From Rossellomorea aquimaris TF-12 (GTDB taxonomy: Bacteria > Bacillota > Bacilli > Bacillales > Bacillaceae_B): a DNA stretch of 64,000 nt. The DNA is taken from contig NZ_LQXM01000002.1 of NCBI RefSeq assembly GCF_001648555.1, forward strand, positions 100,708-164,707. Direction: 5' to 3'. Below are positions 26,284 through 36,798 of the stretch, in pieces; the first letter of the stretch is position 1, and each line of letters starts with the position of its first letter. Under the pieces are notes generated by a model. The model did no database searches. It was not told the origin of the DNA and worked only from the letters and a program-made list of their open reading frames with translations. Both the position numbers and the translations under genes were made by a program.

Positions 26284-26292
26284 TGATATAAT
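26284..26292 (+). promoter_or_regulatory. Extended -10 promoter element for yphE
   Basis: TGATATAAT (TGnTATAAT) 27 bases before the yphE start codon. No good -35 box, as is allowed for extended -10 promoters. Confidence 0.5.
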
Positions 26293-26318
26293 ACATTCGA
26301 TAACAGGAGGGATGTTTC

Positions 26319-26516
26319 TTGAATTCGATGATGAAAATGTGGATCTCATTTGGTTCTATGGGGTTCATGTTCTTTGCGATTTTAACCATTTATTTCAGTC
26401 GATATAAAATCAAACAAAAATTTTTACGATTTATCACTGCTTTCGTGGCGTACATATTAATGATTGCCGGTGGTTTGATGATGATCTATATTGTATTTAG
26501 TGGGCCTACCAATTAA
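26319..26516 (+). CDS. yphE: DUF2768 small membrane protein YphE
   Basis: 65 residues with two hydrophobic helices (about 8-28 and 38-60) joined by a basic loop (RYKIKQK). Starts at TTG after AGGAGGG. Same size and place (between gpsA and yphF) as B. subtilis YphE. Function unknown. Confidence 0.75.
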   Translation: MNSMMKMWISFGSMGFMFFAILTIYFSRYKIKQKFLRFITAFVAYILMIAGGLMMIYIVFSGPTN

Positions 26517-26547
26517 AGAGGCTCTACAAGTGAAAGGACGTTTTAGA

Positions 26548-27258
26548 TTGAAGCGCTTTGGATTAATGGCAATACTTCTTATTTCAACAATGACGATACT
26601 GTCTGGATGCTTATACCCTGAGCAAAAACTAAATCAGAATCAAATTCCTTACGATACTCAGGTGAAAACTGTTCAGGAAGCAGTGGATCAGTACAAAAAT
26701 AACAATAATGGATTACTTCCTATAAAAACAAAAGATCAAGACACTCCTATCTATCAAAAGTATCCCATAGACTTCAGAAAGCTTAGTCCTCAATTTCTGG
26801 CAGAAATTCCTGGAAACGCATTTGAAAACGGTGGTGTCTTTCAATACGTTCTAACAGATGTAGAGGAAAACCCCACAGTAAACATTTTCGATTTGCGTAT
26901 GGCTGAAAAGATAAGAGAAGTAAGAATTAGAATACAGGCACAAGGATACCCTCCATTTAAAGAAGAAATATCTAAAAATGTATATACTCTGAATTACAAG
27001 GAGTTAGGATATGATGGAGAAGTGTACGTCAATAGCCCTTATTCTAATAAAAATCTTCCCTTAGTCATCAATGGTAACGGGGATATTTTTGTTGACTACT
27101 CTATGGACTTATATGAAAAAATTCAAACAGCAGAAAATATGCCCGAACCAGGCGAAGATATTAGGGGATTACTCACGAAAGACTCTGTTTTTGTACCAGC
27201 ATATTCTTTACCATATACCATTAATGAAAAATCTGAACCTGTCTTTATGACAAAATAG
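26548..27258 (+). CDS. yphF: Lipoprotein YphF
   Basis: 236 residues. Hydrophobic signal followed by the lipobox LSGC at about residues 17-20, so it is a lipid-anchored extracellular protein; the remainder is soluble and ends near FVPAYSLPYTI. TTG 26548 follows GAAAGGA by nine bases; GTG 26530, after AAAGAGG, is an equally spaced alternative that adds six residues. Matches YphF in the yphE-yphF-spoIVA order. Function unknown. Confidence 0.75.
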   Translation: MKRFGLMAILLISTMTILSGCLYPEQKLNQNQIPYDTQVKTVQEAVDQYKNNNNGLLPIKTKDQDTPIYQKYPIDFRKLSPQFLAEIPGNAFENGGVFQYVLTDVEENPTVNIFDLRMAEKIREVRIRIQAQGYPPFKEEISKNVYTLNYKELGYDGEVYVNSPYSNKNLPLVINGNGDIFVDYSMDLYEKIQTAENMPEPGEDIRGLLTKDSVFVPAYSLPYTINEKSEPVFMTK

Positions 27259-27260
27259 GC

Positions 27261-27309
27261 ATAACCCTTTTCTTACAAAATATATTGTAGGGGAAGGGTT
27301 ATTATTTTT
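27261..27309 (+). terminator. Intrinsic terminator after yphF
   Basis: AACCCTT ... AAGGGTT with inner TTACAA/TTGTAG pairing and a following TATTATTTTT tract. Confidence 0.8.
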
Positions 27310-27508
27310 ATGTCATTTTTTATAAAGGGTTTACTTTAATACAAATGATCATAAATGCTAAGACATAATAAATTTCATTTTTTTATCATAAGGAGGTAAA
27401 AAAAACATATTAATAGTCATAAGTCATTAGGACAACATCATAAATATAGAATGTGAGACAGAATACACGGATGAAACATCCCTGGAATATAAGATGGGAG
27501 GGAATCTC

Positions 27509-28987
27509 TTGGAAAGAGTCGATCTATTTAAGGACATTGCCGAAAGAACTGGCGGAGATATCTATTTAGGTGTGGTAGGAGCAGTACGAACGGGGAAATC
27601 TACTTTCATAAAAAAGTTCATGGAATTAGTAGTCCTTCCTAATATTGCTAGTGAGTCAGAGAGAGCTAGAGCACAGGATGAGCTTCCTCAGAGTGCAGCT
27701 GGAAGAACCATTATGACAACAGAACCAAAGTTTGTACCGAATCAAGCCATCTCAGTTCATGTAGATGAAGGCCTAGAGGTTAATGTGAGATTGGTGGACT
27801 GTGTAGGTTATACTGTACCAGGAGCTAAAGGATATGAGGATGAGAATGGTCCTAGAATGATTAATACACCTTGGTACGAAGAGCCTATACCGTTTCACGA
27901 GGCAGCTGAAATTGGTACTCGAAAAGTTATCCAGGAACACTCTACGATTGGTGTAGTCGTGACCACTGATGGTTCTATTGGGGAAATCGGAAGAGGAGAC
28001 TATATTCAGGCAGAAGAACGTGTAATTGAAGAGTTAAAAGAAGTAGGAAAACCATTTATTATGGTGATTAACTCAGCTAGGCCCCATGCCCCTGAAACGG
28101 AAGACCTAAGAGTGAAGCTCCAGGATAAATATGATATTCCTGTTCTTGCTATGAGTGTTGAAAGTATGAGAGATTCAGATGTATTAAATGTACTTCGAGA
28201 AGCATTATTTGAATTCCCGGTGCTGGAAGTGAATGTAAACCTTCCTAGTTGGGTTATGGTGCTGAAAGAAGAGCATTGGTTACGTCAAAATTATCAAGAA
28301 GCAGTGAAGGAAACAGTAAAGGATATTAAACGATTAAGAGATGTCGATCGAGTTGTACATTACTTTAGTGAGTTTGATCACATCGAAAGGGCAGGACTGG
28401 CAGGAATTGATATGGGGCAAGGTATAGCAGAAATTGATTTATATGCTCCGGATGAACTATACGATGAAGTATTAAAAGAGATTGTAGGGGTAGAAATTCG
28501 TGGGAAAGATCACTTATTAGAATTAATGCAAGACTTTGCTCATGCCAAGGCTGAATATGACCAAATCTCTGATGCTCTAAGAATGGTTAAGCAAACGGGT
28601 TATGGTATTGCCGCACCGTCACTTAATGATATGAGCTTAGATGAACCTGAAATCATAAGACAAGGAGCAAGATTTGGGGTCAGTTTAAAAGCTGTAGCTC
28701 CTTCTATTCACATGATAAAGGTAGATGTACAATCAAAATTTGAACCGATCATAGGTACTGAAAAACAAAGTGAAGAGCTGGTTCGCTATTTAATGCAAGA
28801 TTTCGAAGATGACCCACTATCCATTTGGAATTCAGATATATTCGGCCGAAGCTTAAGCTCAATTGTTAGAGAAGGCATACAGGCAAAGTTATCATTAATG
28901 CCGGAGAATGCTAGATATAAGTTGAAAGATACGTTAGAAAGAATCATTAATGAAGGTTCTGGTGGATTAATCGCCATTATCTTATAA
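27509..28987 (+). CDS. spoIVA: Stage IV sporulation protein A, spore coat basement ATPase
   Basis: 492 residues, the exact B. subtilis length. Walker A GAVRTGKST at about 22-30; the N-terminal domain is a GTPase-fold ATPase that drives polymerisation around the forespore; the C-terminal region (RINEGSGGLIAIIL-type tail, here ERIINEGSGGLIAIIL) contacts SpoVM at the membrane. TTG 27509 follows GGGAGGG; ATG 27494 precedes that RBS. Expected to be SigE controlled. Confidence 0.97.
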   Translation: MERVDLFKDIAERTGGDIYLGVVGAVRTGKSTFIKKFMELVVLPNIASESERARAQDELPQSAAGRTIMTTEPKFVPNQAISVHVDEGLEVNVRLVDCVGYTVPGAKGYEDENGPRMINTPWYEEPIPFHEAAEIGTRKVIQEHSTIGVVVTTDGSIGEIGRGDYIQAEERVIEELKEVGKPFIMVINSARPHAPETEDLRVKLQDKYDIPVLAMSVESMRDSDVLNVLREALFEFPVLEVNVNLPSWVMVLKEEHWLRQNYQEAVKETVKDIKRLRDVDRVVHYFSEFDHIERAGLAGIDMGQGIAEIDLYAPDELYDEVLKEIVGVEIRGKDHLLELMQDFAHAKAEYDQISDALRMVKQTGYGIAAPSLNDMSLDEPEIIRQGARFGVSLKAVAPSIHMIKVDVQSKFEPIIGTEKQSEELVRYLMQDFEDDPLSIWNSDIFGRSLSSIVREGIQAKLSLMPENARYKLKDTLERIINEGSGGLIAIIL

Positions 28988-28997
28988 GATAACAAGA

Positions 28998-29038
28998 AAC
29001 ACAAAAAGACTCTCCTCACAGGGAGTCTTTTTGTGTTT
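28998..29038 (+). terminator. Intrinsic terminator after spoIVA
   Basis: AAACACAAAAAGACTC paired with GAGTCTTTTTGTGTTT; long stem with T-rich right arm. Confidence 0.9.
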
Positions 29039-29545
29039 CCCATCCCTTTTGAGAGGGTGCATCCTCAAGCTACTCTAATTTACAGAGGCCCATAAAAAGT
29101 ATTTCTACTATACAGGGTAATAGTAAAGATGCCGTTAAATTGACTCAATGTTGGAGATTTCTTTAAATATTATCTAGAAAAAATGTTTAGGGAAATGTAT
29201 GTTTGGGAAGTAAGGTAGAGTAACTGTTAAATAAAATGATGCTTTTTTTGTAGGATCGGTGATAAAGTGATAGATTGTATTTAAGGTGAAAATCATGAAA
29301 ATAAGGTGAATTTAGTCAATTTTTATCGTAAATAAGAAAAGATTCCCATTATTTCTTGAATAATTGTTGCTAAGGACAATCTATTGTGATAATCTTTTAA
29401 CAGAATTGTTGTTGATTATTGATTCAACAACGTTTTCAAGCGATTTTTCTTTACATAATGTATAGAATCCGCTAAAGTTGTTTACTAATGATAATAAAGT
29501 AAATGAATCATGACTGAGACATTTCCTTGGGAGGAGGTGAATGGC
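29039..29545. other. 507-base gap upstream of hbs
   Basis: No convincing ORF. Contains a perfect inverted repeat GTTGTTGA / TCAACAAC at 29408-29431, then a probable promoter TTTACA (29450-29455), 17 bases, TAAAGT (29473-29478). RBS GGAGGAGGTGA at 29530-29540. A long AT-rich leader region is usual for hbs, which often has more than one promoter. The rest holds nothing I can name. Confidence 0.6.
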
Positions 29546-29818
29546 ATGAACAAGACAGAACTAATTAATGCTGTTGCAGAAGCTGCTGAGTTATCTAAGA
29601 AGGACGCTACAAAAGCGGTTGACGCTGTTTTTGATACAATTCAAAACTCACTTGCAAACGGTGATAAAGTACAATTAATTGGATTCGGTAACTTTGAAGT
29701 ACGTGAGCGTGCAGCCCGTAAAGGTCGCAACCCACAAACTGGAGAAGAAATCGAAATCTCAGCTAGCAAAGTACCTGCTTTCAAACCAGGTAAAGCGCTT
29801 AAAGAAGCTGTAAAATAA
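29546..29818 (+). CDS. hbs: Nucleoid protein HU (HBsu)
   Basis: 90 residues starting [12 protein letters not shown]. The DNA-binding arm signature [21 protein letters not shown] is complete, and [12 protein letters not shown] ends the protein. HU bends and compacts DNA as a homodimer. ATG 29546 follows the strong RBS by five bases; a three-codon ATGGCATGA reading overlaps the start. An upstream in-frame ATG at 29510 would place the RBS inside the gene. Confidence 0.97.
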   Translation: MNKTELINAVAEAAELSKKDATKAVDAVFDTIQNSLANGDKVQLIGFGNFEVRERAARKGRNPQTGEEIEISASKVPAFKPGKALKEAVK

Positions 29819-29841
29819 TTACATACTTTGATGAGCGTAAG

Positions 29842-29871
29842 AAAGGTCGCATGAAGATGCGGCCTTTTTTT
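29842..29871 (+). terminator. Intrinsic terminator after hbs
   Basis: AAAGGTCGCAT, GAAG loop, ATGCGGCCTTT and a T run. Confidence 0.92.
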
Positions 29872-29968
29872 CTTTTTTATAGTATGGTTGAGCCAGCTTT
29901 ATTTTATGTAAAAAATTTGTGATTTTTATCGGATCTTTATATTTTCTAAACTTCTAAAGCACTAGTCT

Positions 29969-29997
29969 TTGATGACTTTATAGGCTTATGCTAATAT
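29969..29997 (+). promoter_or_regulatory. SigA promoter of folE-mtrB
   Basis: TTGATG, 17-base spacer, TAATAT with TG one base upstream of the -10 box. Confidence 0.65.
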
Positions 29998-30042
29998 TAA
30001 CAATGTTACTATTTCTTTAAGTTATTTTAGGAGGACAACATA

Positions 30043-30609
30043 ATGGCAGAAGTCAATCATGCCCAATTAGAGGAAGCAGTTCGGTTAATTTTAGAGGCAA
30101 TTGGAGAAAATCCTAATAGAGAAGGTTTATTAGATACTCCAAAACGAGTTGCGAAAATGTATGCAGAGGTATTTTCAGGGTTGGATCATGATCCGAAAGA
30201 ATACTTTGAAACTATATTTAGTGAAGATCATGAAGAGTTGGTACTTGTAAAGGATATTCCTTTTTACTCCATGTGTGAGCATCATCTCGTTCCTTTTTAC
30301 GGAAAGGCACACGTAGCATATATTCCACGTAACGGAAGGGTTACAGGTCTAAGTAAACTTGCAAGAGCAGTAGAGTCTGTTGCGAAAAGACCGCAGCTTC
30401 AAGAAAGAATTACTTCAACAGTTGCTGATTCTATCATGGAGACATTGGAACCTTATGGTGTGATGGTAGTAGTGGAAGCTGAACATATGTGCATGACCAT
30501 GAGAGGCGTGAAGAAGCCAGGGTCAAGTACGATAACAACTTCCGTAAGAGGAACATTTAAAGAGGACTCTCAAGCTCGAAACGAAGTTCTTTCTTTCATA
30601 AAGAATTAA
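30043..30609 (+). CDS. folE: GTP cyclohydrolase I (FolE/MtrA)
   Basis: 188 residues. Zinc site C-x-x-H in [19 protein letters not shown] and a later Cys in EHMCMTMRG; QxQERxT-like RPQLQERIT. Converts GTP to dihydroneopterin triphosphate for folate. RBS TTAGGAGGAC before the ATG. Forms an operon with mtrB 20 bases downstream, as B. subtilis mtrAB. Confidence 0.96.
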   Translation: MAEVNHAQLEEAVRLILEAIGENPNREGLLDTPKRVAKMYAEVFSGLDHDPKEYFETIFSEDHEELVLVKDIPFYSMCEHHLVPFYGKAHVAYIPRNGRVTGLSKLARAVESVAKRPQLQERITSTVADSIMETLEPYGVMVVVEAEHMCMTMRGVKKPGSSTITTSVRGTFKEDSQARNEVLSFIKN

Positions 30610-30629
30610 GAAAGTAGGAGTGATCGAAG

Positions 30630-30851
30630 ATGAATTCAAATGAATATGTGGTCATAAAAGCGACTGAAGATGGTGTGAACGTAATCGGATTAACGAGAGG
30701 TACAGACACACGATTCCATCACTCTGAAAAGCTTGATAAAGGGGAAGTGATGATTGCGCAATTTACTGATCATACTTCTGCCATCAAAGTAAGAGGTAAA
30801 GCGACAATCATGACTAGTTACGGTGAGGTTGAAAGCGAAAACAAGAAATGA
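30630..30851 (+). CDS. mtrB: trp RNA-binding attenuation protein (TRAP)
   Basis: 73 residues. Characteristic TRAP sequence: [31 protein letters not shown] and later [20 protein letters not shown] assembles as an 11-mer that binds tryptophan between subunits and then wraps G/UAG-repeat RNA to terminate trp transcription. All key Lys/Arg residues (KLDKGE, KVRGK) seem present. Its classical target, trpEDCFBA, is absent from the aro cluster here. Confidence 0.96.
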   Translation: MNSNEYVVIKATEDGVNVIGLTRGTDTRFHHSEKLDKGEVMIAQFTDHTSAIKVRGKATIMTSYGEVESENKK

Positions 30852-30860
30852 TTACAGGAT

Positions 30861-30903
30861 GAGGGGTAGACAATGAAGATGATTCTTCCTAGTCGTCCCC
30901 TTT
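30861..30903 (+). terminator. Probable terminator after mtrB
   Basis: GAGGGGTAGAC / GTCGTCCCCTT with a nested GAAGA/TCTTC hairpin; T run short. Confidence 0.65.
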
Positions 30904-31041
30904 GTTATCAATTCAGATGACAAGAGAGACCCGGTAATACCTCCTCTAAATCAATCTTCGTAGATGGTCGTTCCTCCCATATCGTCAGAACAAGATGTAA
31001 AGACCCAGGGAAAGACTGATTCCCTATAAAAGCACTTTTTA

Positions 31042-31050
31042 TGGTATAAT
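31042..31050 (+). promoter_or_regulatory. Extended -10 promoter of hepS operon
   Basis: TGGTATAAT, 54 bases before the hepS start codon; no clear -35 box. Confidence 0.5.
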
Positions 31051-31104
31051 ATCTAATGCTGAAATTTTTAGACTGATACATAGTAGAAATGGGGATAAAA
31101 GGGT

Positions 31105-31941
31105 ATGAAATTCATTGATTGTAACCATCAAGCGAATATCATTCATCAATACATAGATGAGCAGCTACACCACTCGTACTTAAAGGAGTATATCGATCAA
31201 CCGACCATCGACCGTGATCGTATATTTTTTTTACTCCTTCCATTTATGAATGAGGGACGGACCTTCAATAAAGAAATTGTACAGTGGATTTCTACTGCTA
31301 TGTTATTGCAGATAGCCCTTGATACCCATGAGAAGGTTACACTATCTCAACATGATTCATTAAAAGAAAGACAACTCACTGTTCTTGCCGGAGTGTACTT
31401 TAGTAGTCTTTATTATAAAATTCTTGCAGATACAGATGATGTTGACCTCATTTCTACACTGGCTAGAGCCATTAAAGAAATTAATGAAAGCAAAATATCT
31501 ATATATAAAGAAGAATATAAGAATCTTGATGAATTATTGTTTAGTTTAAAAACAAGAGAGTCAGCAATCGTCTCTAACTTTTTTTCCTTTTTTCATGAGG
31601 ACAATTGGGTTGAGGTTGTAGAGCAAGCACTCCTTTATAAAAAGCTTGTTCAAGAGCGAGATGGCTTACAAAGGAATCAAGATACTACCTTTTTAAAAGC
31701 TTTATCGTCGTTAATGCTGCATTCATCCAAGAGTCAATCTACCCCCTTAACGAATACGAACGAGGAGTACCAACTCTTAGAAACGACCATTGATGAGTTA
31801 ATTGAAAAAACAAAAAAGACCATCCATTCACATTTGGAAAATAAAGAACCACTTTCACCATATTTTAAAAAGTTTATAGTGGAGTTACTGCCATATGCTA
31901 ATCTACAACCATTGACGAAACTATATGCGGAAGAAGGGTAA
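31105..31941 (+). CDS. hepS: Heptaprenyl diphosphate synthase component I
   Basis: 278 residues. The all-helical small subunit of the two-component enzyme; [16 protein letters not shown] and [20 protein letters not shown] are conserved in HepS/GerCA, which lacks the aspartate motifs and fixes product length for HepT. Operon hepS-menG-hepT supplies the side chain and methylation step of menaquinone-7. A 15-base match to the 16.3-kb palindrome lies at 31250-31264. Confidence 0.9.
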   Translation: MKFIDCNHQANIIHQYIDEQLHHSYLKEYIDQPTIDRDRIFFLLLPFMNEGRTFNKEIVQWISTAMLLQIALDTHEKVTLSQHDSLKERQLTVLAGVYFSSLYYKILADTDDVDLISTLARAIKEINESKISIYKEEYKNLDELLFSLKTRESAIVSNFFSFFHEDNWVEVVEQALLYKKLVQERDGLQRNQDTTFLKALSSLMLHSSKSQSTPLTNTNEEYQLLETTIDELIEKTKKTIHSHLENKEPLSPYFKKFIVELLPYANLQPLTKLYAEEG

Positions 31942-31945
31942 AAGA

Positions 31946-32662
31946 ATGAACGAGTCAAAAGAACAAAGAGTACACGGTGTTTTTGAAAAAATATATTCTA
32001 ATTATGATAAAATGAACTCGGTCATTAGCTTCCAACAGCATAAGAAATGGCGAAAAGAGACAATGAAGTATATGGATGTCCGCCAAGGATCTGATGCATT
32101 AGATGTTTGTTGTGGGACTGCTGATTGGACTCTGGCCATTGGTGAGGAAGTTGGGGACACTGGCAAAGTGTTTGGCTTGGATTTCAGCCAAAATATGCTT
32201 TCTATCGGAAAAGAGAAAGTAAAAGAATCCCCCTTGAATAATATTGAGCTCATTCATGGGAATGCCATGGAGTTACCCTTTGAGGATAATACGTTTGATT
32301 ATGTAACGATCGGATTCGGTTTACGTAATGTTCCGGACTATCTGCATGTCTTAAAAGAAATGAACCGGGTATTAAAACCTGGCGGTATGGCTGTTTGTCT
32401 TGAAACTTCTCAGCCAACAATGGTTGGTTTCAGACAGCTTTACTATATGTATTTCCGCTTTGTTATGCCTATATTTGGAAGAGTGTTCGCTAAGAGCTTC
32501 TCAGAGTATTCTTGGCTACAAGAGTCAGCAAGAGACTTCCCAGGTATGAAAGAATTAGCCAACATGTTTGAAGAAGCAGGCTTCAAGGATATACATGTGA
32601 AACCATACAGTGGTGGGGTCGCTGCCATGCATGCAGGTTATAAAAAAGCAAGTAAATCGTAA
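31946..32662 (+). CDS. menG: Demethylmenaquinone methyltransferase
   Basis: 238 residues. SAM-binding motif [10 protein letters not shown] (about 53-62), then GLDFSQNML and the ubiE/menG signature [13 protein letters not shown] and [11 protein letters not shown]. Performs the last step of menaquinone synthesis. ATG 31946 follows AGAAGGG by seven bases; the ORF extends upstream into hepS. Four bases separate it from the hepS stop. Confidence 0.95.
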   Translation: MNESKEQRVHGVFEKIYSNYDKMNSVISFQQHKKWRKETMKYMDVRQGSDALDVCCGTADWTLAIGEEVGDTGKVFGLDFSQNMLSIGKEKVKESPLNNIELIHGNAMELPFEDNTFDYVTIGFGLRNVPDYLHVLKEMNRVLKPGGMAVCLETSQPTMVGFRQLYYMYFRFVMPIFGRVFAKSFSEYSWLQESARDFPGMKELANMFEEAGFKDIHVKPYSGGVAAMHAGYKKASKS

Positions 32663-32686
32663 ATTAGTAAACTAGGTGGAAAAACT

Positions 32687-33649
32687 ATGAAGCTAAACAG
32701 AATGTATTCGTTTCTGAAGACGGATATAGATGAAATTGAAAAGGAACTGGAAGTTGCAATCGAATCTGAATCCCAACTTCTTCAAGAGGCGTCCCTTCAT
32801 CTTCTGCAAGCAGGGGGAAAAAGAATTCGTCCTGTGTTTGTCCTGCTTTCAGCAAAATTTGGACAATATGATATCAATAGTGTGAAAAATGTTGCTGTTG
32901 CACTCGAGCTCATTCATATGGCATCCCTTGTTCATGATGATGTAATTGATGATGCTGAGTTAAGAAGAGGGAAACCAACAATTAAAGCCCAGTGGGATAA
33001 CCGGATTGCTATGTATACAGGTGATTATATATTTGCAAGAGCTCTTGAGTATATGACAATTGTTAAAGCACCTGAAGCCCATCAAATTTTGTCCCAAACG
33101 ATTGTAGAGGTTTGTAAGGGTGAAATTGCACAAATTAAAGATAAGTATCGTTTTGATCAAAATTTACGTGACTATCTGTTAAGAATTAAGCGCAAAACGG
33201 CTTTACTTATTGCTGTTAGCTGTCAGCTTGGTGCCATTGCTGCTGGGGCCACTGAAGAAGTACATAAACGATTATTTAGATTCGGCTATAATGTTGGAAT
33301 GAGCTTTCAGATTACCGATGATATATTGGATCTCACAGCAAGCGAAGAAGAGCTGGGTAAGCCTGCTGGAAGTGACTTGTGGCAAGGGAACATAACCCTT
33401 CCGATTCTTTATGCTATGGAGGATTCGGAATTAAAGAAGAAAATTGAAAGGGTCACAGAACATACTTCTTCAGACGAAATGAAATCCATTATATCTGCTA
33501 TTGTTGCTTCAGATGCAATAGAACGTTCTCACCGTATTAGTAAGCTTTATTTAGATCGGGCATTGAAAGACTTGGATGCTCTTCCTTATAACCGTGTGAA
33601 GAAAACGTTAAAGAATATTGCAAACTTTATTGGAAAAAGAAAATATTAA
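32687..33649 (+). CDS. hepT: Heptaprenyl diphosphate synthase component II
   Basis: 320 residues. First aspartate-rich motif DDVIDDAELRRG and second DDILD, both needed for Mg-diphosphate binding; GGKRIRP near residue 43. Elongates farnesyl diphosphate with isopentenyl diphosphate, together with HepS. RBS TAGGTGG upstream. Last gene of the menaquinone side-chain operon. Confidence 0.95.
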   Translation: MKLNRMYSFLKTDIDEIEKELEVAIESESQLLQEASLHLLQAGGKRIRPVFVLLSAKFGQYDINSVKNVAVALELIHMASLVHDDVIDDAELRRGKPTIKAQWDNRIAMYTGDYIFARALEYMTIVKAPEAHQILSQTIVEVCKGEIAQIKDKYRFDQNLRDYLLRIKRKTALLIAVSCQLGAIAAGATEEVHKRLFRFGYNVGMSFQITDDILDLTASEEELGKPAGSDLWQGNITLPILYAMEDSELKKKIERVTEHTSSDEMKSIISAIVASDAIERSHRISKLYLDRALKDLDALPYNRVKKTLKNIANFIGKRKY

Positions 33650-33752
33650 GAAAATTTAAAATGGAAACGTTGCCAAAATCCCTAATCAGTGTTACTATTT
33701 TTCGTGGGACGTCCTCGGACAGACTATACATACATAATTAGGAGTGGGGAAG

Positions 33753-34199
33753 ATGGAAAAGACTTTTTTAATGGTAAAGCCAGACGGAGTACAAAGAGGG
33801 TTAATCGGTGATGTTGTATCACGTTTTGAAAAAAAGGGCTTTCAATTAGTTGGAGCTAAGCTTATGAGTATTTCTACTGAGCTTGCAGAAGAGCATTATG
33901 GTGAGCACAAAGAGAGACCATTCTTTGGAGAACTAGTTGACTTTATTACTTCTGGTCCTGTATTTGCAATGGTTTGGCAAGGTGAAAATGTTATCTCAAC
34001 AGCACGTGGAATGATGGGAGCAACAAATCCTAAGGACGCTGCTACTGGGACAATCCGTGGGGACTTTGGTTTAACAGTAGGGAAAAATATTATTCACGGT
34101 TCGGATTCTTCTGAAAGCGCTGTTAGAGAAATTGGCTTATTCTTCAAAGAAGAAGAGCTTGTTGAATATTCTAAATTAATGAATGAGTGGATTTACTAA
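33753..34199 (+). CDS. ndk: Nucleoside diphosphate kinase
   Basis: 148 residues starting [13 protein letters not shown]. The catalytic His is in [12 protein letters not shown] (about residue 115). Balances NTP and dNTP pools. ATG 33753 is chosen, eight bases after AGGAG; GTG 33744 overlaps the RBS. Confidence 0.96.
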   Translation: MEKTFLMVKPDGVQRGLIGDVVSRFEKKGFQLVGAKLMSISTELAEEHYGEHKERPFFGELVDFITSGPVFAMVWQGENVISTARGMMGATNPKDAATGTIRGDFGLTVGKNIIHGSDSSESAVREIGLFFKEEELVEYSKLMNEWIY

Positions 34200-34223
34200 T
34201 CCATCCTTATAATATGAAAAAGA

Positions 34224-34255
34224 AGGCAAGTCGACAAAATCGACTTGTCTTTTTT
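34224..34255 (+). terminator. Intrinsic terminator after ndk
   Basis: AGGCAAGTCGA, five-base loop, TCGACTTGTCT and a T run. Confidence 0.9.
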
Positions 34256-34322
34256 GTATAATAAACTAATTTTCATTTAACAATTTCAGCCTTTGTTCGA
34301 TATATTCAATATAAACATATAA

Positions 34323-35126
<804 letters not shown>

Positions 35127-35131
35127 TGTCT

Positions 35132-35183
35132 AAAAACGATGGGGGTCAATCGCAAATACACTTTGCTACCCATCGTTTTTTTA
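35132..35183 (+). terminator. Intrinsic terminator after cheR
   Basis: AAAAACGATGGG / CCCATCGTTTTT with a 25-base loop and T run. Confidence 0.85.
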
Positions 35184-35187
35184 GTTT

Positions 35188-35470
35188 GGCTGTTCCCGCA
35201 AAGATTGTTGTTCAATAACCTGTCTTTTGAAAATTCTGTCCACCATCTATAAGGATAAAAGTGACAGAGCTAAATAAAAACAAAAAGCAAAAGTAATTCT
35301 ACTATACAAGATAAAATCGATCACTCCACAATTGAAAAATGCAGGTTTCTTCACTTGAAAGGTATTTATATTAGTCTATATTTAGTAACTAATGGTTAGA
35401 AAGCTGATTTTCGCTGCAATCAACCATCACTTTCTCATCTAAAATAGCAACAATCTTTACGAAAACAGTC
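35188..35470. repeat. MITE-like repeat, copy 3
   Basis: 283 bases between inverted arms GGCTGTTCCCGCAAAGATTG (left) and, reading the complement from the right, GACTGTTTTCGTAAAGATTG; about 19 of 24 positions agree. It fills most of the gap between the cheR terminator and aroF. No ORF. A weak extended -10 (TGTTATATT at 35575-35583) for aroF lies just outside. Confidence 0.6.
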
Positions 35471-35621
35471 ATTAGTTAAAAAGGTGTATGAACAGCATTT
35501 TTTTAAAATCCGAAAAAAGAGTTAGTATCTTCAAAATTTTTAAATTCAGGTACTATGAAAAAATGTAATTTCTATGTTATATTGATACATAATTCTTTAA
35601 CGAGTTGAAGGGGGAAAGTAA

Positions 35622-36794
35622 ATGAGATACTTAACATCAGGTGAATCACATGGACTACAATTAACGACAATTATTGAAGGCTTACCGGCGGGAATGCCAT
35701 TAGAGTCTGAGGATATAAATGAAGATTTAGCAAGAAGACAGAAAGGTTATGGCCGTGGCCGAAGAATGCAAATAGAAAAAGACCGTGCCCAAATCGTAGG
35801 CGGGGTCAGACATGGATATACTCTAGGCTCTCCACTTGGATTGGTTGTAGAGAATAAGGATTGGACTCATTGGACAAAGGTAATGGGAATTGAACCTTTA
35901 GAACTGGGTGAAGCAGAAGAGGTAAAGAGAAAAATCTCTAGGCCGAGACCAGGTCATGCTGACTTGGTTGGTGGAATGAAATACGGACATAGGGACCTTA
36001 GAAATGTTTTGGAAAGGTCTTCTGCAAGAGAAACAACCGTAAGGGTAGCAGCAGGTGCAGTGGCAAAGAAATTATTAAAGCTTCTTGGAATTGATGTCGT
36101 TGGACATGTGCTAGAAATCGGTGGTATTAAAGCAGAGAAAGTACAATATGATTCTGTTGACCAGCTGAAAAAGAATACAGAAGAATCTCCCGTTCGGTGT
36201 CTTGATGAAGATGCGGCTCAGCGTATGATGAACTTAATAGATGAAGCAAAGTCGAATGGAGATTCTATTGGAGGAGTAGTAGAAGTTATTGTCGAGGGGA
36301 TGCCTCCTGGTGTTGGCAGTTATGTTCACTATGACCGTAAGCTTGATGCAAAGATTGCCATGGCAGTGATGAGTATAAATGCTTTTAAGGGTGTCGAATT
36401 TGGTCTGGGGTTTGAAATGGCTCGAAAACCTGGAAGTGAAGTTCATGACGAAATAGCGTGGAGTGAAGAGGAAGGCTACTTCCGCAAGACGAATCGATTA
36501 GGCGGCTTCGAAGGTGGAATGACGACTGGAATGCCAATCCATGTCAAAGGAGTCATGAAGCCTATCCCAACCCTTTATAAACCTTTACAGAGCGTTGATA
36601 TCGAAACGAAGGAGCCTTTTAAAGCGAGTATTGAAAGATCTGATAGCTGCGCTGTTCCTTCAGCTAGTGTTGTAGCAGAAGCTGTGGTTGCTTGGGAACT
36701 TGCATCGGCTTTGGTGGAGCAATTTCATAGCGATCAATTTGAAAAACTAAAGGAAGCAATTGATATTCAACGTCAAGACTCAAAGGAGTTTTAA
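35622..36794 (+). CDS. aroF: Chorismate synthase
   Basis: 390 residues (AroC in E. coli nomenclature). GESHG near the N terminus, [19 protein letters not shown] and [10 protein letters not shown] are FMN and EPSP binding signatures; [13 protein letters not shown] near the C terminus. Converts EPSP to chorismate. First gene of aroF-aroB-aroH; probably transcribed from the weak extended -10 near 35575. Confidence 0.96.
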   Translation: MRYLTSGESHGLQLTTIIEGLPAGMPLESEDINEDLARRQKGYGRGRRMQIEKDRAQIVGGVRHGYTLGSPLGLVVENKDWTHWTKVMGIEPLELGEAEEVKRKISRPRPGHADLVGGMKYGHRDLRNVLERSSARETTVRVAAGAVAKKLLKLLGIDVVGHVLEIGGIKAEKVQYDSVDQLKKNTEESPVRCLDEDAAQRMMNLIDEAKSNGDSIGGVVEVIVEGMPPGVGSYVHYDRKLDAKIAMAVMSINAFKGVEFGLGFEMARKPGSEVHDEIAWSEEEGYFRKTNRLGGFEGGMTTGMPIHVKGVMKPIPTLYKPLQSVDIETKEPFKASIERSDSCAVPSASVVAEAVVAWELASALVEQFHSDQFEKLKEAIDIQRQDSKEF

Positions 36795-36798
36795 TGAT

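Noticed and set aside
29085..29115. About 20-base match (AAAAGTAnTTCTACTATACA) to 35286-35310 in repeat copy 3
   Set aside because: Similarity does not extend convincingly and the sequence is AT-rich; could be chance.
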